Shown: positions 45,721 through 54,342, counted from the stretch's first letter. The stretch is DNA of 64,000 nt from Arthrobacter sp. StoSoilB20 (GCF_019977295.1 NZ_AP024651.1:1984001-2048000); one strand, 5' to 3'. Notes: generated from the letters alone by a model not told the origin. Numbers and translations: made by a program.

Positions 45721-47175
45721 CTACGCCAACGGCGTACTTTCCACCTTGTGGCGGGGGCTGTCCGGATTCATCAGGGAGTGTCGTCGGCCGTAAGCGAAGT
45801 AGATCACCAGGCCAATCACGAGCCATACGCCAAACCGTACCCAGGTTTCCCAGTGGAGCTGGAACATCAGGAATGCCGAAGCCAGGACACCGAAGGCAGG
45901 CACGAGCGGCATGAGCGGCAACCGGAACGTCCTTGGAGCGTTCGGCTTGGTGTAGCGGAAGACAATCACCGAGACACACACCACCACGAATGCAGCCAGG
46001 ATGCCGATATTGGTGAGGTCGGCTACTTCCTTGATGGGGAAGACGCCGGCAAGGAATGCCGAAGCAACGCCGGCGATCCACGTAACGCGCTGCGGCGTCC
46101 CGTGCCGGTCCGTCTTGGCGAACCAGCCCGGCAGCAGGCCGTCACGGCTCATGGAGAACCACACGCGGGTGACGCCCAACAGGAAGGTCAGCATGACGGT
46201 CAGGATGGACAGAACCGCGAACACGGAGATGATGGTGGCAATGACGGGCAGTCCCACGCCCTGGAACGCCGATGCGAAGCCGGCTGTGGGATTGATGTCC
46301 TTGTAGTTCTGCATGCCGGTCAGGACCAGCGTGGCGGCTACGTACAGGAGCATGGCAATGATCAAGGACAGGATGATGGCCTTGGGCATGTGCTTCTTGC
46401 CGTCCTTTGCCTCTTCGGCCGCCGTGCTCATGGCGTCATAGCCGAAGACGGCGAAGAAGACGGTGGCGGCACCGGCAATGACCGGGCCGAAGCCGCTGGG
46501 CATGAACGGGTTGTAGTTTTCGGTGTTGACGTAGAAGATGCCCAGTCCAATGATGAACAGGATCAGGATGACCTTGATGGCCACAGCTACCAGCTCGAAC
46601 CGGCCAAAGGCCTTGGTTCCGCGGCTGAGGATCCAGGTGACCAGGAGGCAGACCAGGATTGCCGGGAGGTTGATGATTCCGCCCTTGCCCTCGTCGGCCG
46701 TGGACGTCATCCAGGTTGGCATGTGAATTCCGATGCCGGAGAGGAAAGCATCAAAGTAGCCGGAGATGCCGATGGCCACTACAGCCACGATCGCAATGTA
46801 CTCCAGCAGCAGATCCCAGCCGATGAACCAGCCAATGATCTCGCCAAGGGCAACGTAGCCGTAGGTGTAGGCCGAGCCGGCGCGCGGGATCATGCCGGCG
46901 AATTCCGCGTAGGAGAGCGCGGCTGCACCGGAAGCCAGGCCGGCGATCAGGAAGGAAAAGAGCACGGCGGGGCCTACGCCCGGGTTGCCCTCGCTGCCGT
47001 GGGCTACAAGGCCGGCAAGGGAGAAAATCCCGACGCCGATAATTCCGCCAACGCCGATTGCTGTCAGTTGCCAGAGGCCAAGACTCTTAAAGAGTCCGCT
47101 GTGTTTGCTTTCTTCCTCGATGTCGTCGATGGGCTTGCGCCTCAGGACGGACTTGGAAGCCGTCTGTTGATTCAT
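45721..47175 (-). CDS. APC-family amino-acid permease (cationic amino acid transporter type)
   Basis: The 484-residue protein has about 12-13 membrane helices with the APC motif GIIGVGIFSLAGLVAHGSEG at the start and EFAGMIPRAGSAYTYGYVALGE in helix 3. The short Lys/Arg-containing N-terminus and LGLFKSLGLWQLTAIGVGG opening match YfnA/CAT-type transporters. ATG start with AGGAG upstream. Immediately upstream is the tRNA cluster terminator, so it has its own promoter. Confidence 0.88.
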   Translation of the reverse strand: MNQQTASKSVLRRKPIDDIEEESKHSGLFKSLGLWQLTAIGVGGIIGVGIFSLAGLVAHGSEGNPGVGPAVLFSFLIAGLASGAAALSYAEFAGMIPRAGSAYTYGYVALGEIIGWFIGWDLLLEYIAIVAVVAIGISGYFDAFLSGIGIHMPTWMTSTADEGKGGIINLPAILVCLLVTWILSRGTKAFGRFELVAVAIKVILILFIIGLGIFYVNTENYNPFMPSGFGPVIAGAATVFFAVFGYDAMSTAAEEAKDGKKHMPKAIILSLIIAMLLYVAATLVLTGMQNYKDINPTAGFASAFQGVGLPVIATIISVFAVLSILTVMLTFLLGVTRVWFSMSRDGLLPGWFAKTDRHGTPQRVTWIAGVASAFLAGVFPIKEVADLTNIGILAAFVVVCVSVIVFRYTKPNAPRTFRLPLMPLVPAFGVLASAFLMFQLHWETWVRFGVWLVIGLVIYFAYGRRHSLMNPDSPRHKVESTPLA

Positions 47176-47317
47176 GGGGGTACTCCTGCCATAGGCGTGG
47201 AACGGTGATGAGCTCGCAGTACATTATGCGAGCCGAATCACATTAGATAAAGCGACTTCTTCTGAGGGGTATCGGTTATTTCCCGTAATGAGTTGGTCTT
47301 TGCTGAAAAATGGCACA

Positions 47318-47347
47318 AAAAAAGCAGCTCCGGGGAGCTGCTTTTTT
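47318..47347. terminator. Terminator of the minus-strand tRNA cluster
   Basis: A perfect 14-bp stem, AAAAAAGCAGCTCC / GGAGCTGCTTTTTT, with A- and T-runs at the feet, 8 bp past the last tRNA-Gly. It works in either direction. Confidence 0.9.
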
Positions 47348-47354
47348 ATTCTGG

Positions 47355-47427
<73 letters not shown>

Positions 47428-47487
47428 ACATGTTGTCTGCCTGGCTGGTGCCTGGCCTTCAACAACAAACAAGTTGCCTTGTTTTGG

Positions 47488-47559
47488 TGGGCGATACTGG
47501 GATCGAACCAGTGACCTCTTCCGTGTCAGGGAAGCGCGCTACCGCTGCGCCAATCGCCC
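47488..47559 (-). tRNA. tRNA-Val (anticodon GAC), copy 1
   Basis: 72 nt. Acceptor GGGCGAT/ATCGCCC with A73, anticodon stem CTTCC/GGAAG around CTGACAC, T-arm CTGGTTCGATCCCAG. Confidence 0.97.
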
Positions 47560-47583
47560 GTTTCCGGGTCCTTCTAAAAGGAG

Positions 47584-47656
<73 letters not shown>

Positions 47657-47716
47657 ACATGTTGTCTGCCTGGTTGGTGCCTGGCCTTCAACAACAAACA
47701 AGTTGCCTTGTTCTGG

Positions 47717-47788
47717 TGGGCGATACTGGGATCGAACCAGTGACCTCTTCCGTGTCAGGGAAGCGCGCTACCGCTGCGCCAATCGCCC
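47717..47788 (-). tRNA. tRNA-Val (anticodon GAC), copy 2
   Basis: Identical to Val copy 1. It lies 229 bp from it. Confidence 0.97.
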
Positions 47789-47827
47789 ATGCATCCAGCC
47801 AGAAGCTGGAAGACATGGTTTTCACCG

Positions 47828-47898
47828 AGGTGGGTACGGGATTCGAACCCGTGTATACGGCTTTGCAGGCCGCTGCCTCGCCTCTCGGCCAACCCACC
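47828..47898 (-). tRNA. tRNA-Cys (anticodon GCA)
   Basis: 71 nt. Acceptor GGTGGGT/ACCCACC, anticodon stem CGGC/GCCG around CTGCAAA with GCA, T-arm CGGGTTCGAATCCCG. Confidence 0.97.
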
Positions 47899-47944
47899 GT
47901 GTAAGCAGGATTCCGGGGAATTCTTGCCTTGACAGTGCCTTGCG

Positions 47945-48017
<73 letters not shown>

Positions 48018-48073
48018 AGTGTCGTTTTGACGGCCAGCCCTGCAGGCTTTCCGTCGCTTTCCGACGAGTAAAA

Positions 48074-48102
48074 ACTCTATAGGAGGTTGTTGCAAACTCC
48101 AA
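48074..48102 (-). promoter_or_regulatory. Promoter of the minus-strand tRNA cluster
   Basis: On the minus strand TTGGAG (48102-48097) and TAGAGT (48079-48074) are 17 bp apart and lie 57 bp ahead of tRNA-Gly copy 3. Confidence 0.55.
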
Positions 48103-48225
48103 ATCGGGCGGTGATTTTTGATTTCGGAGACGGCCGGATCCTTGTCTTTCCGCGGCTTGCGGGGAGTTTCACCGGTGTAATTCCACCCGTGTAGTTCGCT
48201 GCCGGTGCGAAGGAGCTGATCGGTT

Positions 48226-48253
48226 TTGCATTCAGGCCGTGGTCGGTTAGTGT
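48226..48253 (+). promoter_or_regulatory. Promoter of tRNA-Val(CAC)
   Basis: TTGCAT-N16-TAGTGT, ending 13 bp before the mature tRNA start. Confidence 0.55.
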
Positions 48254-48266
48254 TTTCTATGCACCC

Positions 48267-48338
48267 GGGCGATTGGCGCAGTGGTAGCGCGCTTCGTTCA
48301 CACCGAAGAGGTCACTGGTTCGAACCCAGTATCGCCCA
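48267..48338 (+). tRNA. tRNA-Val (anticodon CAC)
   Basis: 72 nt, 5' GGGCGATTGGCGCAGTGGTA, anticodon stem CTTCG/CGAAG around TTCACAC with CAC, T-arm CTGGTTCGAACCCAG, A73. It shares acceptor and arm sequence with the Val(GAC) genes but is on the opposite strand. Confidence 0.97.
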
Positions 48339-48344
48339 CAAAAC

Positions 48345-48374
48345 AAAAACCCCCCGGCTCTCCGGGGGGTTTTT
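48345..48374. terminator. Terminator after tRNA-Val(CAC)
   Basis: A perfect 13-bp stem AAAAACCCCCCGG / CCGGGGGGTTTTT with loop CTCT. It also serves the convergent SH3-protein gene. Confidence 0.92.
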
Positions 48375-48421
48375 GGTTTCCGGGGATGTCAGCGTCGTCC
48401 TCAAAGTCTGAGCAGAAGCTT

Positions 48422-48850
48422 TCAGCAGTGCGGCAGGATGGTCGTGACGTTCGGCCCGGTGTAGACGTAGCGGTCAGAAACGTACTGGGCACCCAACGAG
48501 CCGGGGTAGAGCTTGAGCCAGATGTTGTCACCGTCTACCCATGTGCCGGTGGTCCAGCAATCGAATTCCTGGACCAGGCCACTGCTGAGCGTGCGGCCCG
48601 TGAGCGCGTATCCGGTGCCGGGTCCTCTTCGGACGTTGAGGTTGTAGTTGGTGTAGACCTGAGCGCACTTAGCGCGGTAGTCGCTGAAAGAGACAGCGCC
48701 ACCGTAGCCATTATGTGGGAACTGAGTGCAGTACTTGATGGTGCTTGACAGCTTTGCAACAGCCGCATTTGCCGGGGGAGCGACCATGGTCAACGAGAGT
48801 GTGATGCCAATGGCCGCTGCTGTGCCAAATTTCTTGAGTGTGGGTTTCAA
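48422..48850 (-). CDS. Secreted SH3-like domain protein
   Basis: A 142-residue exported protein: signal peptide with two lysines, hydrophobic core AAAIGITLSLTMVA and cleavage near PANA-A, then a bacterial SH3 (type 3) domain from about 62, YNLNVRRGPGTGYALTG and WVDGDNIWLKLY. SH3_3 domains bind peptidoglycan or its cross-bridges. TTG 48850 is preferred as start because AAGGAG lies 10 nt upstream and it gives a clean signal peptide; ATG 48871 and TTG 48901 are alternatives. Four cysteines in the mature part could form disulfides. Confidence 0.75.
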   Translation of the reverse strand: MKPTLKKFGTAAAIGITLSLTMVAPPANAAVAKLSSTIKYCTQFPHNGYGGAVSFSDYRAKCAQVYTNYNLNVRRGPGTGYALTGRTLSSGLVQEFDCWTTGTWVDGDNIWLKLYPGSLGAQYVSDRYVYTGPNVTTILPHC

Positions 48851-49049
48851 CTGTCCACTTCTCCTTCTCATCTTTGTTGCCTGAGGAGGCCATGGTCTCA
48901 ACTGAGATCAGGCCTGACGGTGCCACGGTGAACTACCGCTGCCTATATGTGATGTGGGTTACGGAATCGTGACGACAAGTGATGAAATGGGAGTTGTCCC
49001 TGCGCGTCGAACGGCCTTGCGTTGTTGGCCTGGAGAAATATTTGCTGGG

Positions 49050-49712
49050 TCAGGAAACCTGCGCGTCACCGAAGACGAGATAGCCTTGCTCGGAATATTC
49101 GCACTCGCCGGTGCCTGTTGAAGCACGGAAAGTCAGCGTTTGTCCCCCCGTCAGAACAACCTGCAGTGGCGCCCCTCCGTCGTCGTCTATTTGCAGACGG
49201 GTGATGAGCGCATCATCGAGATACACATCAACAATTGCTTTGATTCCAGCGGGGGTACCGGCGCGAAGACCCACTTGGGCCTTGAAAATCGTGAATGCGC
49301 CATCCAATTGATAGCTTGTCTGGTCGGTCGTTCCGTCGCAGCCCATGAACTGGGATGTTGATTTCGTGTACACGGTGCCCGATGCATCGCCTTCAAGTAC
49401 GGCGCTGGTTTCGCCCACCGGCCTGGTGGATTCGTTTTTGAGCGCGTACAGCCACTGGCCGCCCGCCTGCAGGGAACCCGCTGCCGCCAGCTTCCCGGGT
49501 GCGGTGGTGGTCGGCGTCGGTGCCGGCGTGGATGTCCCGGCCGGGCTGTGACGCTCAGAAGCCGTAGGCCCGGAAAAGGGCGCCGAGTCCGTCGTAGAAG
49601 TGGAGGGGTCGGGTTTTGGGCCTTCCGGGCTGCCACCGGTACCGCAGGCTGACAGACCTAAGGTCATGGACATTGCCAGGGCAAAAATGGCGGAACGTTG
49701 GATCCTCTTCAA
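49050..49712 (-). CDS. Lipoprotein with NPCBM-like C-terminal domain
   Basis: The 220-residue lipoprotein has a signal peptide ending in lipobox LSAC (Cys23), a Ser/Thr/Pro-rich linker to about residue 75, and a beta-rich C-terminal domain (about 80-220). The domain pattern (ending GYLVFGDAQV, with paired cysteines MGCDG and GECEY) recalls NPCBM/new2 carbohydrate-binding modules; that link is tentative. TTG start with AGGAG 8 nt upstream. It lies between the SH3 protein and a DUF3060 lipoprotein, all on the minus strand. Confidence 0.7.
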   Translation of the reverse strand: MKRIQRSAIFALAMSMTLGLSACGTGGSPEGPKPDPSTSTTDSAPFSGPTASERHSPAGTSTPAPTPTTTAPGKLAAAGSLQAGGQWLYALKNESTRPVGETSAVLEGDASGTVYTKSTSQFMGCDGTTDQTSYQLDGAFTIFKAQVGLRAGTPAGIKAIVDVYLDDALITRLQIDDDGGAPLQVVLTGGQTLTFRASTGTGECEYSEQGYLVFGDAQVS

Positions 49713-49842
49713 GACTGTTTCTCCTACTTAATAGCTGCGGAATTTCAGAAAATGAGGTGCCCGGACTAAGAGGGACAAGCTGCCTGGAAACACTGACTCG
49801 ATGCCGAAGCCTGCTTCAGTCTCCAGTCCGAGGTGTCGGTGG

Positions 49843-50550
49843 CTAGTGGGGGGTTACGCTGTTCCCAATGCCGGTAACCGAACTCGCGGGGGCATCCCCG
49901 GCATAGCGTGCCGAGTTCGAGTTGCCGCTGACAGTGGCCATCTTCAGCGTGCCGGTTTTGACCGAATTGCCTTGTCCTTCCATGGTCAGTACACCTGTGG
50001 TGCGATTGTGCAGGGAATTGGGCCCCGAGACGATGGTGACGTTTTCAAAGGTGTCACCTGTGAGGAAATTCCCAACACCGTCAATCTGAATGGTTGTGGC
50101 ATTGGCGGCCTGTACCGTATTCGAAGTTCCCATGACGCTGATTGAGTTGCAGGCACCGGAAATTCTCACCGTGTTCCCTGTTCCATCGATGACAACGTCA
50201 CCACCCGAACAGTTCAGTTCGGCGGTAACAATGTCGCCTGTGACAGTGTGGGTGGTTCCGCTGGAAACCTGGAGCGCAGTTGGGGCGGTGGTGGGGATAA
50301 TTACCTCTGGTCCGGAACTGGAGTTGGCTGCGGCAGGAGAATTTGATGTGGGGCCTGCAGATACCGGCGAACCAAGTTGCGGTGACGGGCTGGCGGCAGT
50401 GGAGACGGCACTGCTGACGGGGGCATCCGTTACGACTGCTCCTGCAGGAGCGCCGCCGGCACCGCACGCAGAAAGAGCAAAGGCTGCTCCTGCATTGGCC
50501 AAGACCAACGGCAATAACAGCAAGATCCTCCGGTGTTCGAATCGTTCCAT
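49843..50550 (-). CDS. DUF3060 lipoprotein
   Basis: The 235-residue protein has a lipoprotein signal with lipobox LSAC, a Ser/Thr/Pro/Ala linker, and a DUF3060 beta-solenoid-like domain with short repeats such as GTGNTVRISG, GTSNTVQAAN and GQGNSVKTG. DUF3060 proteins are exported and of unknown function, most studied in mycobacteria. ATG 50550 has AAGGAC upstream. It is divergent from the histidine kinase gene, and the gap between them holds phased repeats, suggesting it is a target of that two-component system. Confidence 0.8.
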   Translation of the reverse strand: MERFEHRRILLLLPLVLANAGAAFALSACGAGGAPAGAVVTDAPVSSAVSTAASPSPQLGSPVSAGPTSNSPAAANSSSGPEVIIPTTAPTALQVSSGTTHTVTGDIVTAELNCSGGDVVIDGTGNTVRISGACNSISVMGTSNTVQAANATTIQIDGVGNFLTGDTFENVTIVSGPNSLHNRTTGVLTMEGQGNSVKTGTLKMATVSGNSNSARYAGDAPASSVTGIGNSVTPH

Positions 50551-50624
50551 GATTGCTTGTCCTTGATCTATAGCGTTGGTCCGCACTTTTCGTGTTGTGA
50601 CGTAACCATCGCAGTTTCAACCAG

Positions 50625-50670
50625 TGCTGTCACGCCGGGAAAAATGCTGTCAGCAGAACTGCCGACAGCA
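50625..50670. promoter_or_regulatory. Phased TGCTGTC repeats in the DUF3060/kinase divergent gap
   Basis: TGCTGTCA occurs at 50625-50632 and 50645-50652, and its inverse GACAGCA at 50664-50670, so units are spaced about 20 bp (two helical turns). The last two form a perfect inverted repeat. Candidate operator for the adjacent response regulator. Confidence 0.45.
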
Positions 50671-50703
50671 TGCCGGTGGCGGCGATGGGTAGCATTGCGT
50701 TCC

Positions 50704-51900
50704 ATGGACAGAACCGGGGAAGAGACCCTTGCGACGGTGAGGGATGCGTTGATGCACAACCGGACATTCCTGGTGCGGGGCATTGCCCTTCTTCGGCTGG
50801 CCCAGCTGCTGCTGTGGCCGGCAGGCATTGTGTTCGGCCTGACTGCGGGCATTGAGAACCCGGCCCTGGCGACCGTCACCATTGTCCTGCAAACCCTTTG
50901 GTCCTTGATTTGGGTGACCATCGTGCTCAGCCGAAACGACATCCCTGTATGGTCGCTGTGGGCAGATGTCTCCATCAATGCCAGTGCTGCCGTCACGGCA
51001 GGTCTGGCGTGCTATCCCTGGGACGCATTGAGTTGGTCAAATTCCGCGGTTCCGTTGGCCATGGGAAGCATGTTTTCCCTCGCACTGCTTTTTCCGGCAC
51101 GGCGCGTTGTCCTGGCTTGGCTTATGCTGTCAACCGGTATTGGTGCCGGCGCCTCTGTCGCCATGTTCGGCCAGCCGGCGATGGTGACTGAGTATCTTTC
51201 CACCTTGGTTATGCTCCTCGTCGTGGCTACCTTGGCCTCACTGGTGGGGCACCGGCTGCGCGCGCTGGCGGAAAATGCCGGCCGCGCCGCGGAGGCATTG
51301 GAGAACTCCCTGCAGTGGCGCCGAGCCGCGGAAATGCAAGGCAGCGAACGGACAAGGCAATACCGCACGCTGCATGACACAGTACTCTCTACCCTCAGTG
51401 CGCTGGCCCGTGGAAGTTTGGATGCCTCAGACCCGCTCGTCCAACGCCGCTGCGCAGCTGATGCGGAATACCTGCGCTCGATTATCTCCTCGGCGGACCG
51501 GTCAGCGGCAAACAGGCTTCAGGGCGAGCTTGCAGCTCTAGGCCGGGAACAGGCGGTATTGGGCTTGAGGGTGCACCACCAGGTTGCCGACATGCCCGCA
51601 ACCGTTCCCGAGGAGGTCGTCATGACGATTCGGGACGCCAGCAGGGAGGCTCTGAACAACGTCTTGAAGCATTCGGGGCAGAGCCAGGCATGGGTGACGG
51701 GGCGCGGCGACCCCTCCGGGAACGGCGGAGTCACGGTCACGGTAACAGACCGCGGGCGGGGATTCGACACGGGCGGAAACTATCCGGGCCTCGGACTGAG
51801 CGGTTCGATCATTGCCAGAATGGCTGAAATTGGGGGCAGTGCAGTGGTTGAGAGTCAGACCGGGCAAGGGACCAGCGTGGAATTGCGGTGGCCCGCATGA
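50704..51900 (+). CDS. Sensor histidine kinase, NarL/DesK-type
   Basis: The 398-residue membrane kinase has about six hydrophobic helices (26-185), a short coiled coil (185-215), a dimerisation segment with phospho-acceptor His224 in TLHDTVLSTL, and an HATPase domain with N-box EALNNVLKHS and G-boxes DRGRGFD and GLGLSG. No extracytoplasmic sensor domain is apparent, so it probably senses the membrane or a partner. ATG 50704 is chosen: TAGCAT 8 nt upstream could be the -10 of a leaderless mRNA; ATG 50644 is the alternative. ATGA overlap with its regulator. Confidence 0.85.
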   Translation: MDRTGEETLATVRDALMHNRTFLVRGIALLRLAQLLLWPAGIVFGLTAGIENPALATVTIVLQTLWSLIWVTIVLSRNDIPVWSLWADVSINASAAVTAGLACYPWDALSWSNSAVPLAMGSMFSLALLFPARRVVLAWLMLSTGIGAGASVAMFGQPAMVTEYLSTLVMLLVVATLASLVGHRLRALAENAGRAAEALENSLQWRRAAEMQGSERTRQYRTLHDTVLSTLSALARGSLDASDPLVQRRCAADAEYLRSIISSADRSAANRLQGELAALGREQAVLGLRVHHQVADMPATVPEEVVMTIRDASREALNNVLKHSGQSQAWVTGRGDPSGNGGVTVTVTDRGRGFDTGGNYPGLGLSGSIIARMAEIGGSAVVESQTGQGTSVELRWPA

Positions 51901-52523
51901 GCAGTCCTGTGCGGATTGGCGCGATTGACGATGACAGGATGCTCCTGCAAGGCCTCGCTGCGTGGCTGGAACCCTTGGAGGATGTGCTGCTGGTCAGGAT
52001 GGCTTCCACGGTGGCCGAATACCTGCAGGATCAGGCGGACGTCGATGTAATCCTGCTGGATTTGAATCTCAGGGACGGCAGCAATCCCGGCCGCAATGTC
52101 CAGGAGCTCCTCGAAACAGGTGCAGCTATTCTGGTGGTTTCAACCATTCCCGATCAAGAACATGTGTTGGCAACTATTGAAGCGGGCGCGTCGGGCTACA
52201 TCACCAAGGACAATGATCTGCCCAACCTCGTCGACTTTATCCGGTCCGCAGCTAAGGGCGAGTTGGCGGTCAGCCCGGAGTTGGCGTTTTTGCTAAGCAC
52301 TGACGCGCGGCCGCAGCGACCCCGGCTTTCAGCCCAGGAATCCACGGTTCTGCGTATCTACGCCTCGGGGGCCACGCTGGCCGCAACGGCCCGCCAAGCA
52401 GGCGTAGCTTATGGAACGGCCAGAGAGTACCTTGAGCGTGTCAAACGCAAGTACACTGACGCCGGATGGCCAACCAGGACCAAACTTGAACTTCGCGAAC
52501 GGCTTTGGGAAGAGGACCTCTGA
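51897..52523 (+). CDS. Response regulator with LuxR/FixJ-like output
   Basis: The 208-residue protein has a receiver domain (about 5-125, acidic pocket DDD at 11-13, phospho-Asp55 in VILLDLNL, Lys in YITKDND) and a C-terminal helix-turn-helix (about 148-205, LSAQESTVLRIYASGATLAATARQAG split in two here). The output domain is shorter and less typical than classic NarL. ATG overlaps the kinase stop. The likely target is the divergent DUF3060 promoter. Confidence 0.85.
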   Translation: MSSPVRIGAIDDDRMLLQGLAAWLEPLEDVLLVRMASTVAEYLQDQADVDVILLDLNLRDGSNPGRNVQELLETGAAILVVSTIPDQEHVLATIEAGASGYITKDNDLPNLVDFIRSAAKGELAVSPELAFLLSTDARPQRPRLSAQESTVLRIYASGATLAATARQAGVAYGTAREYLERVKRKYTDAGWPTRTKLELRERLWEEDL

Positions 52524-52574
52524 AGCTCGGCTCCCGGCGTGGGAGCGGTGGCGGTGACAGACCGGAGACCCTGC

Positions 52575-52889
52575 CTACGGAAGTTTCACGAAACTTCCCA
52601 GGCTCTCCCACTCATGGGTTTCGTTATTCAGCAAAGTGGTTTCGGCGCCGGTGCCCTTTACCTCCCGGAGACCGTACTGGTAACCCTGCACTGAATACTC
52701 GGACAATCGGCCGTCCTGGCCCAACTGAGGCGTGAGTAAGGCGACATACGCTTAGGCGTCATTGGTGCTGTGAGGAGCAGATGGCTTGCTGGTCCGGCCG
52801 GACCCCGGGCCCGCGGAATCTGCGCACGCCGACAAGCTGCCCAACAGCAGCACTGCCGCGATCATGATTGGTGCTGTCAGTCTATTCAT
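52575..52889 (-). pseudogene. Small lipoprotein gene interrupted by an in-frame stop
   Basis: From ATG 52889 (AAGGAG 10 nt upstream) a 45-residue lipoprotein is read with signal MNRLTAPIMIAAVLLLGS and lipobox LSAC, ending at TAA 52752-52754. The same frame continues for 58 more protein-like residues (for example EYSVQGYQYGLREVKG and NNETHEWESLG) to TAG 52575. A single stop therefore splits a 104-residue product. It is the last gene of the pilus operon, 49 bp after the receiver gene. It could be a pseudogene, a truncated but functional lipopeptide, readthrough, or a base error. A perfect 9-bp hairpin (52579-52598) overlaps the last codons. Confidence 0.65.
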
Positions 52890-52938
52890 GATGTGGGCAC
52901 TCCTTCTTTGGAGCGATGGGCCGGTCCCCACCTCTCCT

Positions 52939-53349
52939 TTACGGCTTGACGCACGGTGTCGGACGCACTGCGCCCGAGGCCGGTTCGTGGGGACTCAGTT
53001 GCAGTGCAAGTTCACGCAGCTGGCGGGGCCGGAAAGGCTTGATGAGGTATGCCGTGGCTCCGGAGGCGATGGCGTGCAGTTCGTCATCCAGTTCTGCAAA
53101 GGCCGTGATCATCAGAATGGGGGCGGGTGAAACGGCGGCAATCAGGCGTGCAGCCTCGCGGCCATCCATATCAGGGAGGCCCACATCAAGAGTGATGAGG
53201 TCAGGGTTGAGTCGTTCGGCTGCAACCACGCCGTCATGTCCTGTTTCGCAGGCGTGAACCTCGAAGCCGGCGTCTGTAAGGATCAACGCTATGAGGTCGC
53301 GGATATCAGTATCGTCCTCAATGACAACGCAGGTTCTTGGTGAATTCAC
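52939..53349 (-). CDS. Single-domain response regulator (receiver only)
   Basis: The 136-residue protein is a CheY-like receiver: acidic pocket EDD at 11-13, phospho-Asp55 in LITLDVGLPDMDG, Thr in MITAFAE and Lys in YLIKPF, followed by a short Pro-rich tail and no DNA-binding domain. GTG start with GAAGGGGG upstream. It begins 21 bp after the sortase stop, so it is the fourth gene of the pilus operon, an unusual place for a receiver. The partner kinase is unknown. Confidence 0.85.
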   Translation of the reverse strand: MNSPRTCVVIEDDTDIRDLIALILTDAGFEVHACETGHDGVVAAERLNPDLITLDVGLPDMDGREAARLIAAVSPAPILMITAFAELDDELHAIASGATAYLIKPFRPRQLRELALQLSPHEPASGAVRPTPCVKP

Positions 53350-53370
53350 GTGGCCCCCTTCGGGACAAGC

Positions 53371-54342
53371 TTACGTGCGGGACCGCCCGACGCCGTAGAG
53401 GCCCGCCGGTTCAGGTCCCGACGGACCTTCACCATTAGGCGCAACGCCCCGCCCGGCACCCTGCTGACGGGGGCGTGTCACGAGGATGGCAAGGGCTGCC
53501 GTTGCACAGAGTCCGAGTGTCCACCAAGGAAAGCCGGGGTCCAGCGTCTGGCCGGCAAAGGCTTGTGCTTGGTCCTCGCTTGGAGCATCAACGCGCTTCC
53601 CGCGTACCAGGAGTCGGTGGCTGTTGACGCCCTTTGGGGTGCAGGTAACGAGGGTGACCAGGTCTTGCCCTGCGATTTTGCGGAGGGCTTCGGTGTCTTC
53701 GGGCTTCACGGTCAGGATTTGGTCGACTTCATAGTAAATCGCCTTGCCCAGGACGGTGATGGAGAAGACGTCCCCCGTTTTGACCTTGTCCAGGTTGTCG
53801 AAGAGCGTCGAATTGACGAAGCCCGAATGGCCGGTCAACACGCTGTGGGTGTCCGTTCCACCAACCGGCAGCCCAGAGCCGAAAAGGTGCCCGATGCCTT
53901 TGGACAGGGTTTCCTCGTCCGTGCCATGAAAGACGGGGAGGTCGCTGTGGATTGAAGGGATGCTGATGCGTCCCATCATGCCGTTGGGGCCGACGTCGAG
54001 GATGTTTTTGTACGTTTCCGAGCCGGCCCCCACAACGATCTGGCCGCCGTCGTCATTCAAAGAGTACGGATCCCTCAAAGGACCGCTGGGCAGGGCTGCA
54101 TTGAATGCCCGGGCCTTCTCCAGCAACGAGTCCTGCGCTGAGGGTGCAAGGTTCTCCACCGTGTCGGCGTAGCCGCTGATTTCCGTGGCATGCACACGGT
54201 CCGAGAACCAGGCGGCCGCAGTTGGGTACAGCAGGATGCCTACGCCTATGACGGCGGCAAAAATGATGAAGAGGCGCTGCCCTGTCCAGGCACGGCGACG
54301 TGGGCTCCGGGGGCGCAGCCGGTTTGTTTGCTTCGGTTTCAT
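53371..54342 (-). CDS. Class C (pilus-type) sortase
   Basis: The 323-residue membrane transpeptidase polymerises pilins. A basic N-terminus and membrane helix (about 21-43) precede the catalytic domain, with His172 (LTGHSGF), Cys234 (VTCTPKG) and Arg243 (SHRLLVRG). A second helix at about 273-290 and a Gly/Pro-rich tail follow, the two-helix topology typical of SrtC. ATG 54342 (MKPKQTN) has AGGA upstream; the frame opens to 54429. Encoded 124 bp after the major pilin. Confidence 0.93.
   Translation of the reverse strand: MKPKQTNRLRPRSPRRRAWTGQRLFIIFAAVIGVGILLYPTAAAWFSDRVHATEISGYADTVENLAPSAQDSLLEKARAFNAALPSGPLRDPYSLNDDGGQIVVGAGSETYKNILDVGPNGMMGRISIPSIHSDLPVFHGTDEETLSKGIGHLFGSGLPVGGTDTHSVLTGHSGFVNSTLFDNLDKVKTGDVFSITVLGKAIYYEVDQILTVKPEDTEALRKIAGQDLVTLVTCTPKGVNSHRLLVRGKRVDAPSEDQAQAFAGQTLDPGFPWWTLGLCATAALAILVTRPRQQGAGRGVAPNGEGPSGPEPAGLYGVGRSRT

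Noticed and set aside
45688..47208. 506-codon plus-strand frame opposite the amino-acid permease
   Set aside because: The minus strand encodes a full APC permease; the plus frame is rich in Asp/Gly/His/Glu without structure.
48940..48970. Possible second CRP site (TGTGA-N6-TTACG) upstream of the SH3 protein
   Set aside because: Only three of five bases of the right half match; too weak next to the perfect site at 58875.
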